A stretch of DNA of 64,000 bases. Origin: Oopsacas minuta (Eukaryota > Porifera > Hexactinellida > Lyssacinosida > Leucopsacidae). The stretch lies in assembly GCA_024704765.1 (NCBI GenBank), contig JAKMXF010000311.1, positions 70,735 to 134,734 of the forward strand, written 5' to 3'. The position numbers and the translations under genes were made by a program. This document shows positions 43,901 through 56,230 of this stretch, in pieces. Each line of letters begins with the position of its first letter. Position 1 is the first letter of the stretch. The notes beneath the pieces are model-generated. The model ran no database searches and was not told the DNA's origin. It worked only from the letters and a program-made list of their open reading frames with translations.

Positions 43901-46900
43901 TAAATATAAGAGTATAAGCAACTGACTTAAATATTTCAAATATAATAAAAGTGAAAACAGAGCAGAATCGGATTGAATGAGAGTACAAATGTGTGACCAA
44001 GACAAAAATCATAATTATGATATATTAATTATACTTAGCGCAATTAGAATTAAACCTAAATTTAGATTCAAACTAACATAAATGTGTACAAAAACATAAA
44101 TTGCTAAACATAGAACAAATAATAGACTACGAAAATAATAATGTTTGAAAATTGTGCAAAAGAAGACAAAGTACACATTGAAAGTGATAAGCTATATTAT
44201 AGGTTGTTTAAATGTATATTCCGGTACGTAGTATAAATTAGATACAGGGCTAAGTAAACATATTGTGCGAAGAACAAAGCACAAATTACTTATTTTTAGT
44301 GGCATTCTTCATACCAAATATAGTTTCAAATAAAACAAGATTTTTTAAGGCAATTGTTCTACGTTAATAGTTGTTATTTCTAGCGTCCGGAAAAGGGTAA
44401 CTACGTGATTACTTCTTACATACGTAGATACACGTGAAGACAATTTCACCAGACAACTGCATTGAGTAGCAGAATCAATGATTAATCTCCTAGCTTTACT
44501 TTCGTAAATATTTGATTACTGGCATTGTCAATTGTATATTGTGGTTGTGCCAATTGTGATTTATTTGGAAAATTGTCTGTGCTAATTTTATCTTAAACTT
44601 AGAATGAACAGAAAGGTATGTGGTATATAAAACTCGAAGGTTATGACATTTATATGTGATTGCATCGATATATTACACGAAGGATAAGAACATTTAAATA
44701 ATAAAGGGTGTATTAGATCTGAACGATAGCTAGTTTGGTAGAAATTATTTTTTATTCCTAGTATTGGGTAATTAATAATGCAAATGAAAAAGGATTAACA
44801 AATGGAGCTTCGAAATCAAAATCAAGAAAACAGTAATTTTCGATGCATTCCAAGCTTTACAACCAAACCCGACCTCATTTTCATTAAGAAGTACAAAATG
44901 CGATTATATTATTGGATTGCTGCTATTCTAGATTCTTTTCCGAACTAAAAATCTTCTGTATATTGGTAGTGCCAAAAGTTATATCCAATGGCTCAATTTT
45001 TAATATAGGGTAATTAATAATAAACACAGGGAATATCCAGGCTAATGCAGTGCGGTTATAGGGTTAATGACTCTCACAAATTTATAATTAGACAAGCGGC
45101 AATTCGAGCAAGAGTCCTGTTTCGTAATGCTCTATGTATAGTATAGACACGCAAAAATATGAAAACATCATTTTAAGCTATTGGCTCAGAGAAGCTAATG
45201 AAAATTGAATTAATCTTATTAAAGTATCAGTAGTATCATAATTATATAATCAAATTTACATACAAAATAGAAATTATCGTGTGAGAATTGGGAATATTAA
45301 TAATTAATAGTAAAGTATTTTACAAATATGCGATATACTGAATAATGAAAACAGAACAAGAACTAACAAATTAGGATTAAAAGTTATAGTCCGATGCATA
45401 GTGTAAATAGAAAACAATTATAATCTAATAATAACGGACCAGTGAGCAAAAATTGAAAATGTAAATTTCATCGTATGGACGAGTAAAATACTGCTTCCAT
45501 GTTTACTAATGCAAAACTATATTAAGTCGAATTATTGTCTTGAAAGCAGGGCAAAGATGAAAATTTGTGGTTCGTGACAGGTTCCTGATAATTCAGCTAA
45601 AATCATTAAACACAGCCTGGTGGTGAGGCTAGTTTGTAGAATTCCTTACGAAAAGTAATTGATTAAAGTACAGGTTTGTGTAATTGTATTATAAAACCGT
45701 ATATGATATAAATCAGCAGGCAAAAATTACGAAAACAAGAATAATCAGAAAGGAGTAAATCTCGTCTAAACTACGCAAAACCAAATATATCCAAATTTGG
45801 CAACACAATTAAATCAAATATAATCTGTATACAGAAACAGGTAGTAATCGTCTGATTTTTTAAGCTCTTTCGGCGAAGAAATTTCGTTGTACAGAAAAAA
45901 TGCCAGCGGACAGGCAGGAAATGTAGCAGAATGCAGAACAAGAATAGCTTAGTAGATAGTGGATACTTTGTAAAGAATGGCTGTTCAAGTGGAAAAAATA
46001 TTATAGATTTTGAAAGAATGTTCTAAATTTAGATATACAGATAAAATCGGGGGTTTTGTTAATTTCTTTACAAGAGGAATGAAAAATGTGAAAGACAAAT
46101 AATCCGAAGGTATTTACAGCCAAAAGCCTTTTCTTTCAATGTATACGTATTTTCGAATAATTATTTAGACGCACTCGAGTTTTTGAAGACCAATGTCGTG
46201 GAACCAAATATACTTAAAGGAATAATATTTCTGTTTAAAACATAATTCCGCTTATAACTAAACCAAACTGGGAGACTTCGTTTGAACGTGAGTTTACTGA
46301 ATAATAATTACTACAGATATGGAGTACATATGTATATCTCTCAATACAAGCGGACATATAACTGTAATTAGAAAGACCTTTCTACCTATTTAAATATTCA
46401 CTAAGATAGTTTATCTACACCAATTTAGGAGCAATTGTATTTCATGTGTCCAGAGGAATACTTGGCCAAACATATGTATCATGACGGTAACTTGATGAAA
46501 CTATAAGTAGAATAGTATTGAAAGGTACTCGTAAAATTTCCAGGGGTAGTGTGATGTATTAGCTTTGTATGGGTATTAATTCGAATGAAAGAAGCCGAGG
46601 TCAACAATTCTATAAACGATATGTAGTAGAAAAATTTCAACATTATTCGGAAGTGAAACGCCTGTCAAATTTGTGGATTAATCAAATGAAAATCAAAATT
46701 GTAATGGATAAATGTGTTCAAATTAGAAGAAGAAATTTGTAACTAAATATGGCATTGTCTGTTCCTGGAAATTATCCAATGCAATAACAAGCAATGTAAG
46801 ATTATAGTTACGAGAACTATAAGAAATTATGTATTCCTACTCGAACCTGACAAGATTATACAATACAAATAGGTTACTATAGATGACCTCAGGTCAATTA

Positions 46901-47110
46901 AAGGATAAACAATATTCAGATTTGTTACACCAGAAGTATAGAAAAGTTCTCATTGGCGCAATGAAAAATTTTCACATGGTCGAAGGCTCGAAGCACAATT
47001 CGGATCACCGAGTAGGTTGCTTTGTTTGATACAATTATTGGTTATTAATATTAAAAGATTGTTGTTTGATTTGTTTAATAAAATATATCATTCATATAAC
47101 AAGTAATTTT
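40995..47110. other. 6.1-kb gene desert between inverted kinase copies
   Basis: AT-rich DNA between the convergent kinase copies. No ORF, RNA gene or full transposon is recognised; one ATGT microsatellite at 41953-41977. Homology between the two kinase loci does not extend into it. Confidence 0.5.
41953..41977. repeat. ATGT microsatellite
   Basis: About six tandem ATGT units. Confidence 0.9.
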
Positions 47111-47989
47111 TTATTTTAATCTATCTTCATTCTGTGCTACACTGTGAGATACGTATGCAAGGGGAATTGCATAGTCAAGGAATTTATCATTGAGAAGTTC
47201 CTCAGCTGATGGTCTGTCTTCTGGGGATATTGCTAGACATCTCTGTACGAATTCTTGAAGGTCACTAGACATTGAATCTACTATGGGTACGTCACCTTGT
47301 GCCAGTCGATTTACAATGAATTCATTGGTTTTATCAGTTGAATAGTAGGGAGGATCTCCAAGAAACATTTCCATGACCATAATTCCGAAGCTCCAAATGT
47401 CTGATTTCTCGTTGTAAGGTTTTCTCTGTGAAATTTCTGGAGCCATCCAGAACATGGATCCTATCTTACCACTTCTCACGTGCCCACCTTCAGGACAGTA
47501 AGTTGCATACCCGAAATCAATCAGTTTAGTTTCTCCATCATTTGTGAGCATTATGTTACCGCATTTAATGTCTCTGTGTATGATTTGAAGTTCATGTACT
47601 TGTTGTAGAGATTTCAAGATACTTTTACAGAGAGTTGCTATTACTCTTTCTTCCAATTCCAAATTCTCTACAATGCTCTGTAAATTCCATCCATTGATAT
47701 GCTCCATGACAATGCTTGTAGTTTCTTGTTTCTTGAAGCTGTCAATGTATCGAACAACACCTGGTATGTGTTTAACTGCTTTCATGGTGCTGATCTCATC
47801 TGCGAGATATTTATTGGCTATTGCTGTTTGTGGACAAATTCTCTTGATTGCACATTGTTCAGAATTTACAATGTTCTTTGCGAGATATACTTTTCCACAA
47901 CCGCCTTGACCAATTTGTTTAATAAGACGATATTTATCGAGGGCAAATCTTTTTGCTTGGTCACTAGTATTTTGAATTCGTGAATACAT
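47111..47989 (-). CDS. STE20/PAK-like Ser/Thr kinase 2
   Basis: Intronless, 292 residues, with all catalytic motifs as in kinase 1 (CAIK, HRDIKCGN, DFG, GSMFWMAPE). The first 13 residues (MYSRIQNTSDQAK) are unrelated to those of kinase 1; from RFALDKYRL onward the proteins differ at about 8 positions, including T/P near 53, E/K near 220 and three in the last 20 residues. Nucleotide identity begins at that point and ends at the AATAAA that overlaps the stop, so neither the leader nor the 3' flank is shared. It points toward kinase 1 across 6.1 kb. A single-exon bare kinase domain, no regulatory domain. Confidence 0.92.
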   Translation of the reverse strand: MYSRIQNTSDQAKRFALDKYRLIKQIGQGGCGKVYLAKNIVNSEQCAIKRICPQTAIANKYLADEISTMKAVKHIPGVVRYIDSFKKQETTSIVMEHINGWNLQSIVENLELEERVIATLCKSILKSLQQVHELQIIHRDIKCGNIMLTNDGETKLIDFGYATYCPEGGHVRSGKIGSMFWMAPEISQRKPYNEKSDIWSFGIMVMEMFLGDPPYYSTDKTNEFIVNRLAQGDVPIVDSMSSDLQEFVQRCLAISPEDRPSAEELLNDKFLDYAIPLAYVSHSVAQNEDRLK

Positions 47990-48046
47990 TTTTAATGTGT
48001 TTATTGTAAGGTGTATTGTTACTGTATTATCAATACAAATTATCCA

Positions 48047-48054
48047 TATTTATA
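48047..48054 (-). promoter_or_regulatory. TATA box of kinase gene 2
   Basis: Reads CTATAAATATG on the minus strand, 65 bp before the ATG, close to the 67 and 68 bp of the two other kinases. Confidence 0.65.
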
Positions 48055-49214
48055 GTTTTTAATAAACTTTCACTTTATGTACAATTATGCAAATCTTTCA
48101 ACAAATCAATTTTGTATATTTAATGAACGATAATTAATAGATTTCAGGTAGTTCTGTATCATGGTCTCAGGCTAGTATTTCAATAGAAAGTAAGCTAGGC
48201 AATTTTATACAAAGGAAATGTGACATTAGAGTGGAAGCTATGGGGGATGTGATGCTTTTTCAATTTCGTTCATTAATTTTCAAAGTTTACGATAAATATA
48301 GCCTAAAATTATCACAATTTTCTACTTTGTTGCTAATATTTATGATTATATTCCAAATTTGTAGCATGACTTTGTTAAAATTTATATTTTTAGAAATACT
48401 GATATTGTTTAGGACATAAGAAAATGTGAAAATTGTGCATCACCAAAGATATAATAATATCGATTCGTATAAATTATTATTCATCTTTTATATACAATAT
48501 TCGAAATAGAATATACTTAAATGACATGCTCGGAAAAATGCGAATATTTACATTACCAATGAGATCTTAGAAATGCAAGATTGGTTTCAAGACAAAGTTA
48601 CAGCAGACAAAATGTTACATCACTTTGCTAGACGACAACTGAATCATGAAATGGTTACTTTAATATATGGGTATAAGATTGAGTTTAATAATTACTTATT
48701 CCAGCTGATACCTCACATAATAATGAGATAAATGGTAATGAACCGTCCGCCTGCATGCATGTTCAGGTGGCTCAAATATGGAGCTCAAACAGTTTCTCAA
48801 TAACAGCGGCCTAATGTAGGACTTTCCCAACATACTTCAATTCAACTTTAGATATTGGACAAAATATAAATAATTGATATGCTCTAATCTGTGATAATTG
48901 TGAGTAAAGAACTGAAAGTCCAACGGATAAATTATATATTTATTAACTTGGATCTTTTACCAATAAAAAGCCATACAATTGAAATTTTGTATACTAAAGT
49001 GTGATTCTATAAAAGTTACTGTTAAATAATTAACCTTAATATTATGGAATTGATAAACTCAAATTTCTGATTATTTGACCTTAGAATTGAGCAGCTTACA
49101 TAATATTAATTAATTAATAATAGACAACAAAAATGCAATTAATCTCTAATAATGTGGGTAGAAATTTGGTTTTATCAATATCTAAATAGGTGATTAGTGT
49201 TATACAAATAACGA

Positions 49215-49680
49215 GTCTTGGCTCGCTGCTTCGCGATGAACTCGGCGCATTGCGCCTCGAGGTATCCATTATTCTCCAAATTGACGACCCCTTTGAGTAT
49301 TATGATATAGATACATTTAGATGTAATTCACAAATATACGTATATGGCATATATATTATTGAATTATTTTGTAAGATAAACCCCCCTTGTAGCCGTTGAG
49401 AGCAAGTATCCATGTAAATTTTGAGATTTTGCTAATTTGTTTACTTTATATTCATAAAAACAACAATAAATTTACATAAGAAACACTCAAAAATGCGAAA
49501 TGGGTAGCCGTCCCCTGGGTAGCCGTTTAGAGCAAGCCTGTACGTATATTTAGAGATTTGGATAATTTGTTTACTTTATATTCATAAAAACAACAACTGT
49601 TAGTTTGTCCTTGTCAACGGACAAACAAACAGACAAACAGACAAACAGACAACAATTGAGATTTAATAATATAGATTTGA
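49215..49680. repeat. Retroelement-like 3' end with internal duplication
   Basis: A GC-rich patch (CTCGCTGCTTCGCGATG) is followed by two 78-bp near-copies (49389-49466 and 49519-49596, starting GTAGCCGTT and ending CATAAAAACAACAA), then an ACAGACAA repeat tract and TTTAATAATATAGATTT. A GACA/ACAGACA tract followed by TATAGATT resembles the 3' ends of RTE-type LINEs and their SINEs; this identity is inference. Confidence 0.45.
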
Positions 49681-50575
49681 TGGGGTGTAGATCAACTTTC
49701 CTAATTAACTATAATAACAGAGGGGTAAATAACAGGATTTCGTAAGGGGTGGGGACAAAACATATCTCGATCATCATGGGATAATAGAAAGTATGTATAA
49801 TTGTGCATTCAACACTCTTAGTGGAATTAGAGAAATGGTATATTTGGGAAAACACATCTCTAATATTGTTTAATATACTTGTACAATATTTTCATAAATT
49901 AACAAAACAACTCTTCAATATTAAATATTTTCTGGCAAAATTTTGCTAGGGTATAACGTGCCCCACTTTGAACTGCCAATAAACATACATTATGTCATTA
50001 GCAAGGGTCTTAAAAGCCATATTATATTTGAGTTTGTTCAAAACGGGAATTCCGATCTTTTGTCTAAGTACAGTCGAAATGTTATTTTGGGCCCCAATTG
50101 GACGAGAGAATAGGCAAAAAAACCCGATTCAATCACAAATCCATCACATGCATTGAGACTATTTATTAATTAAAGATTTTGCTTCAAATCACATTAGCTA
50201 AATTTGGTTAGAAGTATTAACCTTTGACCAATCTCTATACATAAATTAGATAGATATATTCATTACAGAATGATATGTCTAGTTGTTGAAATCTAGTTCA
50301 ATTCAAATTGTAATTGAAATACGAACTATAAGTCGACACATACGTATGTATGTACACCATAAGGCCATGTATAGTAAATTCTTGTTTCTTACCTATGATT
50401 TGCTATGAAATAGGATATAGACAATAGAGTAAATAACAACTAGGTTATTTGATTATCTGTCTTTTGTCTTCATTACTCGTGGAAAGAAATGGACAAAAAA
50501 TAATTTCACTATAATCATGATACTTTTGTATAAATCGTATTTTTAAAGAACTTCAATTATACACGAAACTATATC

Positions 50576-50614
50576 GTATAGTATTATGTAAACAGTGTTT
50601 ACATAATACTATAC
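50576..50614. repeat. 39-bp perfect-arm palindrome
   Basis: Two 18-nt arms (GTATAGTATTATGTAAAC and its complement) flank a 3-nt centre. Lies about 400 bp beyond the 3' end of the 50995 gene. Confidence 0.8.
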
Positions 50615-50994
50615 AACACGGATATTAAAAAGTTCAGGAAATACATTTGTATCAAACTTTGAGTAAATAATTATAGGGTATAATTATGTCAGATCACAAG
50701 CTTCTATCGTAAGCATACTGGTAGAGTTCAACAATGATTGGTGATAATAAATCAGTCCATTACCACATCCCACGACAATATACTGAAGATTAATTTGGTG
50801 TGAGACTAATTGAATTATATTTACAAAGAAATATAAGAATATAGTTCAGTGATAGCGATGATCTTCTTTCAATGATCCCACGCATCACAAGCATAATATG
50901 ACCTTATAGCTAAACTCCTGTATAATGAATGATAGACATAAAACTAAAACTACAAGGAATAACATAAATGGGTAAAGTATATATTATTTATGAA

Positions 50995-51843
50995 TTAATT
51001 AAGTATAAGGGCATGTGTAGCTTCAGATACCACTGCGTTGGTACCATCAGTCGCAATTAATTTCACATGTTCGTAAACTTCATCCATACCATTAGGTGCC
51101 ACTCTACGTAGTGTAGAAGTTTCTTTTTGATACATAACGCCATCCACCATAGCTCGCTCTGTGCGGATGTTAACCAATAAAGGCTGAGTATCTCTATTGC
51201 TGACAGTGTTAGCAACTTGCCTTTCAGATCTTTGCCTTGATTGCCATCTTCTATGAGGTGGTGGACTAGGATTCGGCTCTTTCCCACAACAGCAGTATGT
51301 CATACAGCAAAGACAAGCACTACAGTAACATATCAAGCAACAGCAACTACAGCAACTTAGAATGATAACTGATAACAGAAATGGAAGATTGAAATAAGAA
51401 CAAGCCCATTCAACAATACTATCCTTGTCAACATCAATAGTTTCTAAGGCCACAAATGCGAATATATTCTCATAGTTTTGAATAGGGATGCTACATATTT
51501 CATTCGCGTTTGCGTAGCAACTGACAATGGTATGCGATGTGGCTACATTTTCTGTTTTAAGATCCAAAGTCAATGCACTGTAATCCGGCGCTTTAGCTTC
51601 CAAGTAGTTAAGAAAGGGTTGTGAGTAGAAATTCTTATCTTTGGGACAATAAAGTGGGTTAAACGGAATCAATTGAAGCGAATCTGCTGTTAAAATCGTA
51701 GAGCTATTCCATTCATTTGTAGCATACAATTGTTTGTTTGTAGTTATTACAAGAATTACAGCACTTGGGATTATTATGATTAAAGTAAATGCCATGCAAC
51801 AAAAACTGCATAAGGAACAGACATAGTTACAGTTTCCACCCAT
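50995..51843 (-). CDS. Two-TM Cys-rich membrane protein, paralog 1
   Basis: 282 residues from the ATG at 51843 (the frame extends to a TTG at 51855; MGG aligns with MGE of paralog 3). No known family recognised. A Cys-rich N-terminus leads into TM1 (about 16-35), an ectodomain (about 37-152) with Asn glycosylation sites (e.g. NSS) and four cysteines conserved with paralog 3 (C66, C109, C117, C148), then TM2 (about 153-180), packed with cysteines (SCCSCCCLICYCSACLCC) that could be palmitoylated. The cytosolic tail has HRRWQSRQR and an acidic dileucine DTQPLL (218-223), a [DE]xxxL[LI] endosome/lysosome sorting signal. Both ends would be cytosolic. Intronless; ATTAAATA lies 62 bp upstream. Confidence 0.8.
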   Translation of the reverse strand: MGGNCNYVCSLCSFCCMAFTLIIIIPSAVILVITTNKQLYATNEWNSSTILTADSLQLIPFNPLYCPKDKNFYSQPFLNYLEAKAPDYSALTLDLKTENVATSHTIVSCYANANEICSIPIQNYENIFAFVALETIDVDKDSIVEWACSYFNLPFLLSVIILSCCSCCCLICYCSACLCCMTYCCCGKEPNPSPPPHRRWQSRQRSERQVANTVSNRDTQPLLVNIRTERAMVDGVMYQKETSTLRRVAPNGMDEVYEHVKLIATDGTNAVVSEATHALILN

Positions 51844-51905
51844 AATTAGATACAAATTTTCAGGGAATTAAATGAATTACTTTCAGTATAAAGGTTGTAT
51901 TTAAT

Positions 51906-52632
51906 GCCTACAGCATCTTATGCAACTCAATATTCCATTTCAAACTACTAATATTAGAAAAGTGAAATAGGTGAATAATTATGTAAATTCAGGTTTAGCA
52001 GATGTCTGGACGTGGATTAATTAGTATAGATATTAGAGGTTGGTATATAATACAGTGCAACCCCTATAAGTGGGGAGTGGGGCATACTAAGAGAATTATG
52101 CACCATTGAAATTTATCTCTATAAGTAGAGAATTCTACGAAAAATTTACTTTAATAAGCGACGATGAGTTGAAATTTTTGGGTTTCTCAAAAGAAAATTT
52201 TTTACAAATTTTTATATTCAACCAACAACCTGAGGCCATATTCTTATAATAAAAATAATTGAAAATACAGTCGTTGGAGGACGTGGCTGTACATATAGAC
52301 ACAAAAATCTCTGGATCAAGGACATAAAACTAATATAATTATCCACAATTAGTTGATTATTTCCACTAGCTGCATACTTACCATCCCTTACCGTTATAAC
52401 TGTTTCCCTCGATATTTTTTCTCGATTTCCTAGGATTTCTCTCTGGATTTCTAATTTGATATGCAAATAATATGAATATTTCTCTTTTATGAAACAAAAG
52501 CCAGTAATATCCAATATTTCACATTTTTAATAATACGAACAATATATTTATAACCAAGCAAATAAACGAACACCAATAATCAAGCTGGTTATATGTAATC
52601 TGTCTTCCAATCAAAACTCTTACAAACATCCT
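51906..52632. other. Spacer with MITE
   Basis: Between paralogs 1 and 2; mostly the family B MITE at 52053-52330. No gene. Confidence 0.5.
52053..52330. repeat. MITE family B, copy 2
   Basis: Starts CAGTGCAACCCCTATAAG after a TA. Collinear with 15488-15805 (CACCATTGAAATTTA, GGGTTTCTCA, ACAGTCGTT). Right end not defined. Confidence 0.6.
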
Positions 52633-53252
52633 TCAAGTTTGGAATTCCCTAAGAATCATACTACGATCCTTATTGCTCATCTGGTCGAATTTAACAAATG
52701 CTTGAACAATACCAAAACACAGAGAGAGTAAGACACAGAAGAAAACTAAACAACCACAACAACTTTGAGTCATGAATGTTAGTAGAACTGAAGGAATGAC
52801 ATAATAAAAGACCCATTCACTAGCACTCTTCTCCGAAGTATCAAAAGTTTCGAAGGTCACAAATGCGAATATATTTTTATGCTTTTCAATAGGGATCCTG
52901 CATATTTCATTAGCGATTAAGAAGCAACTGCCAATGGTAAGCGATGTCGTCACATTTTCCTCTTTAAGAGCGAAAGTCCACGCACCGTGATCGGGTGCTC
53001 CTACTTCTACATAGTTAAGAGATGTTTTTGAGCATGACTTTTCTTTCGGATGATAAAGCTCTGAGTCAATTGGAACACACTCAGGGGAATCGAATATCGA
53101 AATTAATATAGTAGATCTTTCCTGTTCAAACTCAGGATAAAACTCTTTGCTTCTATTCGTAATGAAATACACCAATGGGACTATTATGATTAACAAAAAA
53201 CAAGACAACAAAAACAGCAAGGGCAAGAGAAAAAGCCAGAATCCTTACTCAT
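52633..53252 (-). pseudogene. Two-TM Cys-rich protein, paralog 2, frameshifted
   Basis: The ATG at 53252 opens MSKDSGFFSCPCCFCC, the family's Cys-rich start, but the frame soon stops. The remaining 195 or so residues continue in another frame from about 53200, where a run of six A (53195-53200 on the plus strand) probably lost one base. The body matches paralogs 1 and 3 (PFxSxLNYVE..APDH, ANEICRIPI, NIFAFVTFET). The first ectodomain cysteine has shifted, and the tail is short with no dileucine signal. It is either a young pseudogene or an assembly error in the homopolymer. No joined product is given. Confidence 0.7.
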
Positions 53253-53315
53253 AATCGACACAAATTCCAAATGATGAAAATGATAATTATCAGGCATAAA
53301 TATCAAATTTATTAA

Positions 53316-54707
53316 ACAACAGCCACCCCATGAAACTCAATATACTGTATCAAATAAAATACAGTAGGCACTATTCAAGATAAGATCGGCGCTGATTATT
53401 CATTGAAAATTGACGATAAATAATGTATTTCAGTATACCCTCCCTAATCCGGACAGGACCTAAGGATCAATACAACCTTTGGAAATTATCTAAATACTCA
53501 AAAAGAAAAAGTATAATCGTATCCAATTCCACTGCAGAATAGATATATAGTATATCAAATTGATATTAATTAATACACAAATGACAGGATTGTACAATTT
53601 TGGAAAAATCGTACTCTTAGATCATATATAGTAAACTCCAGTTATGACGAAAGGAATCAGAGGTTCCGAGCGCTCCGTTGTAACAATAGTTTCCTATAGT
53701 ATTGATCACTCTTGAAAGATGCAAACGATCCATCAGCTTTGCTACAACGTATACATGATAAATAAAATATATTGTACTAGTATACACCTGCAAAAATTCA
53801 ATTCGACAATTTCATACTAAGTGAATGTGTGTTAATAAGTTAGTTACAACTCATGATGGAACAAATGCTTACTATAATTCTTTTAAGAACTTGATTACTG
53901 ACCACAATTAACTGAATTCAGTGTTTATGTAGGTGATATATATATATATATATATATATATGGTATTATTGTTTGAAGTATACTTTTTGTAGTATTTATC
54001 ATCATTTGTATCTATGTAAACATAAAATAGATTCGATAGTTCAAAATTCGAGATTTTCCGATATTAATATATTTCTTGATATAATTCCAATATTTTCGAT
54101 ATTTGAAATTTCCGTGACTTTTCGATATGGAAAAATATTGAGAAAATGTTGGGAATATAACAATAATTATCGAAAGTGATCATTTTCCCTAATCAATGTT
54201 TGTAAAACCTAGTTTAAATGTATAGAATTTGGGAGGATGCATCATAACATATATATTAGCAGGGTCATATATCAGAGGGAAACGTTGAGATAATCATGAA
54301 AGTCAATAACAGTGAGTGTTATTGCTCTATTAGTTTCCATGGAAAGATGTTCATTTTGTAGTGGAAACTGTAGCAGAAGGGGCAATCTGGCAAATACGGA
54401 TTGAAAATAGGCGACTTCAATTATAGAATGTGTTGCTACCACTTCACTAAAAGTAAACATAATTCCTTAAATTAAATAGAATTATGCAAACATTTATCAC
54501 TTTATTGAAAATGGATAAAATACAAATGACGAAACAAAATATTTGGAAAATATTACTACGTATTACTATCTAACTAGTAATATTTATAGGCAATGTCACA
54601 CGAGATCAAGTATAACAAATGACTAATTATATCTATACAAGTATTATCTTATGAATTAATTAAGCCTCAAACGAATAGAACTTTCATTAGCCAATGGAGT
54701 TGTAGCA
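53316..54707. other. Intergenic region with TA microsatellite
   Basis: Contains a (TA)n tract at 53936-53961 and a pogo-like remnant near 53632-53700 (AACTCCAGTTATGACGAAAG and CGTTGTAACAATAGTTT). No gene. Confidence 0.45.
53936..53961. repeat. (TA)n microsatellite
   Basis: About 13 TA units without interruption. Confidence 0.95.
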
Positions 54708-55361
54708 TCAGTTTATAAGCACTTTCACATCCTTCAATAAAGGCTGAGCTTCATTATCTTTCAAAAATTTCGAAAATTGCCATTTTCGAGACCCATTTTC
54801 AACTGGACTACGACAAGAATTTATGACACCATAGAGAAATGCGATACAACAAAAAATTAACAAAAGTACACTACAAATACTTAAGGCACTCAGGGTAATT
54901 AAAAAGGGTAGATTGAAATACGAACAAGACCATCCAACAACAGGATTATCTTCAGAAACAGAATCCATTGTCACAAATGCAAAAACATTCTCAGCACCAT
55001 CTAAAGCAATGCTACAAACTTCATTCACGTTTGCATAGCAACTAGCAATGATATGCGAATCAGAGGTATTTCCATTTTGAAGTGCTAAAGTTATTCCAGT
55101 GTTTTCAGGACTTCTAATGTGCACATACACAGGAAACGCTAGAGAATAAAAATATTTATCTCTGGGGCAATCAAATGCATTGAATGGAATTGATTGGAAA
55201 TTTTCCGTGTTAGAAATCGTTGAGTTATGCCATTCAGTTGCAGAGTATGATTGGTTATTCGTCACTAAATAGATCACACCTGATATTATACTTGCTAGTG
55301 TTGCTATGGCGGAGCAAGGTGCACACAAACAAGCAGCAATATTAGACCTGTTTTCTCCCAT
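54708..55361 (-). CDS. Two-TM Cys-rich membrane protein, paralog 3
   Basis: 217 residues, intronless. Same design as paralog 1: Cys-containing N-terminus, TM1 (about 16-34), ectodomain with the conserved cysteines C65, C108, C116 and C146 and shared blocks (ATEWHNSTI, SCYANVNEVCSI, NVFAFVTMDS, WSCSYFNLPF), TM2 (about 153-178), a basic stretch SRKWQF aligned with HRRWQS, and the acidic dileucine EAQPLL (204-209). TM2 is less Cys-rich than in paralog 1, and the tail stops shortly after the dileucine. The conserved sorting motif and glycosylation sites suggest an endosomal or lysosomal membrane protein, by inference. The family name is unknown. Confidence 0.8.
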   Translation of the reverse strand: MGENRSNIAACLCAPCSAIATLASIISGVIYLVTNNQSYSATEWHNSTISNTENFQSIPFNAFDCPRDKYFYSLAFPVYVHIRSPENTGITLALQNGNTSDSHIIASCYANVNEVCSIALDGAENVFAFVTMDSVSEDNPVVGWSCSYFNLPFLITLSALSICSVLLLIFCCIAFLYGVINSCRSPVENGSRKWQFSKFLKDNEAQPLLKDVKVLIN

Positions 55362-55599
55362 AGTACGATATATCCAGTTTATGTGAGAATTTCATCTATA
55401 AATACTGAATACGAGAAAAATCAGTCTTTAATAATAATATTATCAATTACATTACTCATATATCAAAAGATTTTACCAATTATAGAATGGAAATGCAATC
55501 AGAAACACAAAAATATAATTATATTATATTAAAAGAATAATATATTACTCATCTAGCAATATTATAATCTACAAATTAGACAATACATACATTGCCTTA

Positions 55600-55930
55600 T
55601 GAATTAACCTTAAAACAATTAGATTCTTCATTAGCCTCTAAAGTTGTACCATGACTCCATGAGTTACGACCACTTTGATATCCTTCAATAATGGCTGAGT
55701 TTACATATTTTCACAAGTTTCGAAAATTGCCATTTTTGTTATTTCTTTTCAACTGGACAATGACCATGATTTAATGTACAAAGAGATACACACGACAGAT
55801 ATAATCAACAAAACTATAATTAGAGCAGTCAGGACATTTAAAAAAGTAAGATTGAAATACGGACAAAACTATCCAACAACAGGATCATCGACAGAAACAG
55901 AATCACAGGTCAGAAATACAAAAACCAACA
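55600..55930 (-). pseudogene. Two-TM family, decayed paralog 4
   Basis: Minus-strand DNA aligns with the C-terminal two thirds of the 54708-55361 gene: the plus-strand blocks TTTCGAAAATTGCCATTTT and GATTGAAATACGAACAAGAC are nearly repeated near 55725 and 55850. Several small indels and stops break the frame, and the start is gone. Confidence 0.75.
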
Positions 55931-56230
55931 AAACCTAATATGAACATTAAGTGTAGTTGGTTGGTCCACAAATGTAGACGTTCTTACAATGATAGGGAGG
56001 TTCCCTAAACTTCTATTTAAGGAATCAAATTAACGAGGTTGACAAATAATATTATAATATAAATTTGATAGTAACGAATAAACTCATGCAACTTATCTTA
56101 TGATTGAGCATAATAGTACCACTGTAGAAGTTCAATGAATATCAATCAATCCATTGTTTACTTTCGTTATTAATATGTAATTATATATTCTATACACCAG
56201 CGATAGTTGAAAAAGGCTCTTCATCTGCAG

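Larger units (their letters stand above)
48060..50994. other. Intergenic region with repeats
   Basis: No gene supported. Contains a GC-rich patch near 49215-49262, the duplicated unit and retroelement-like tail at 49389-49678, and a palindrome at 50576-50614. Confidence 0.4.

Noticed and set aside
49190-49399. 69-residue ORF over the GC-rich patch
   Set aside because: Starts with GTG and lies in the retroelement-like repeat; no sign of a real protein.
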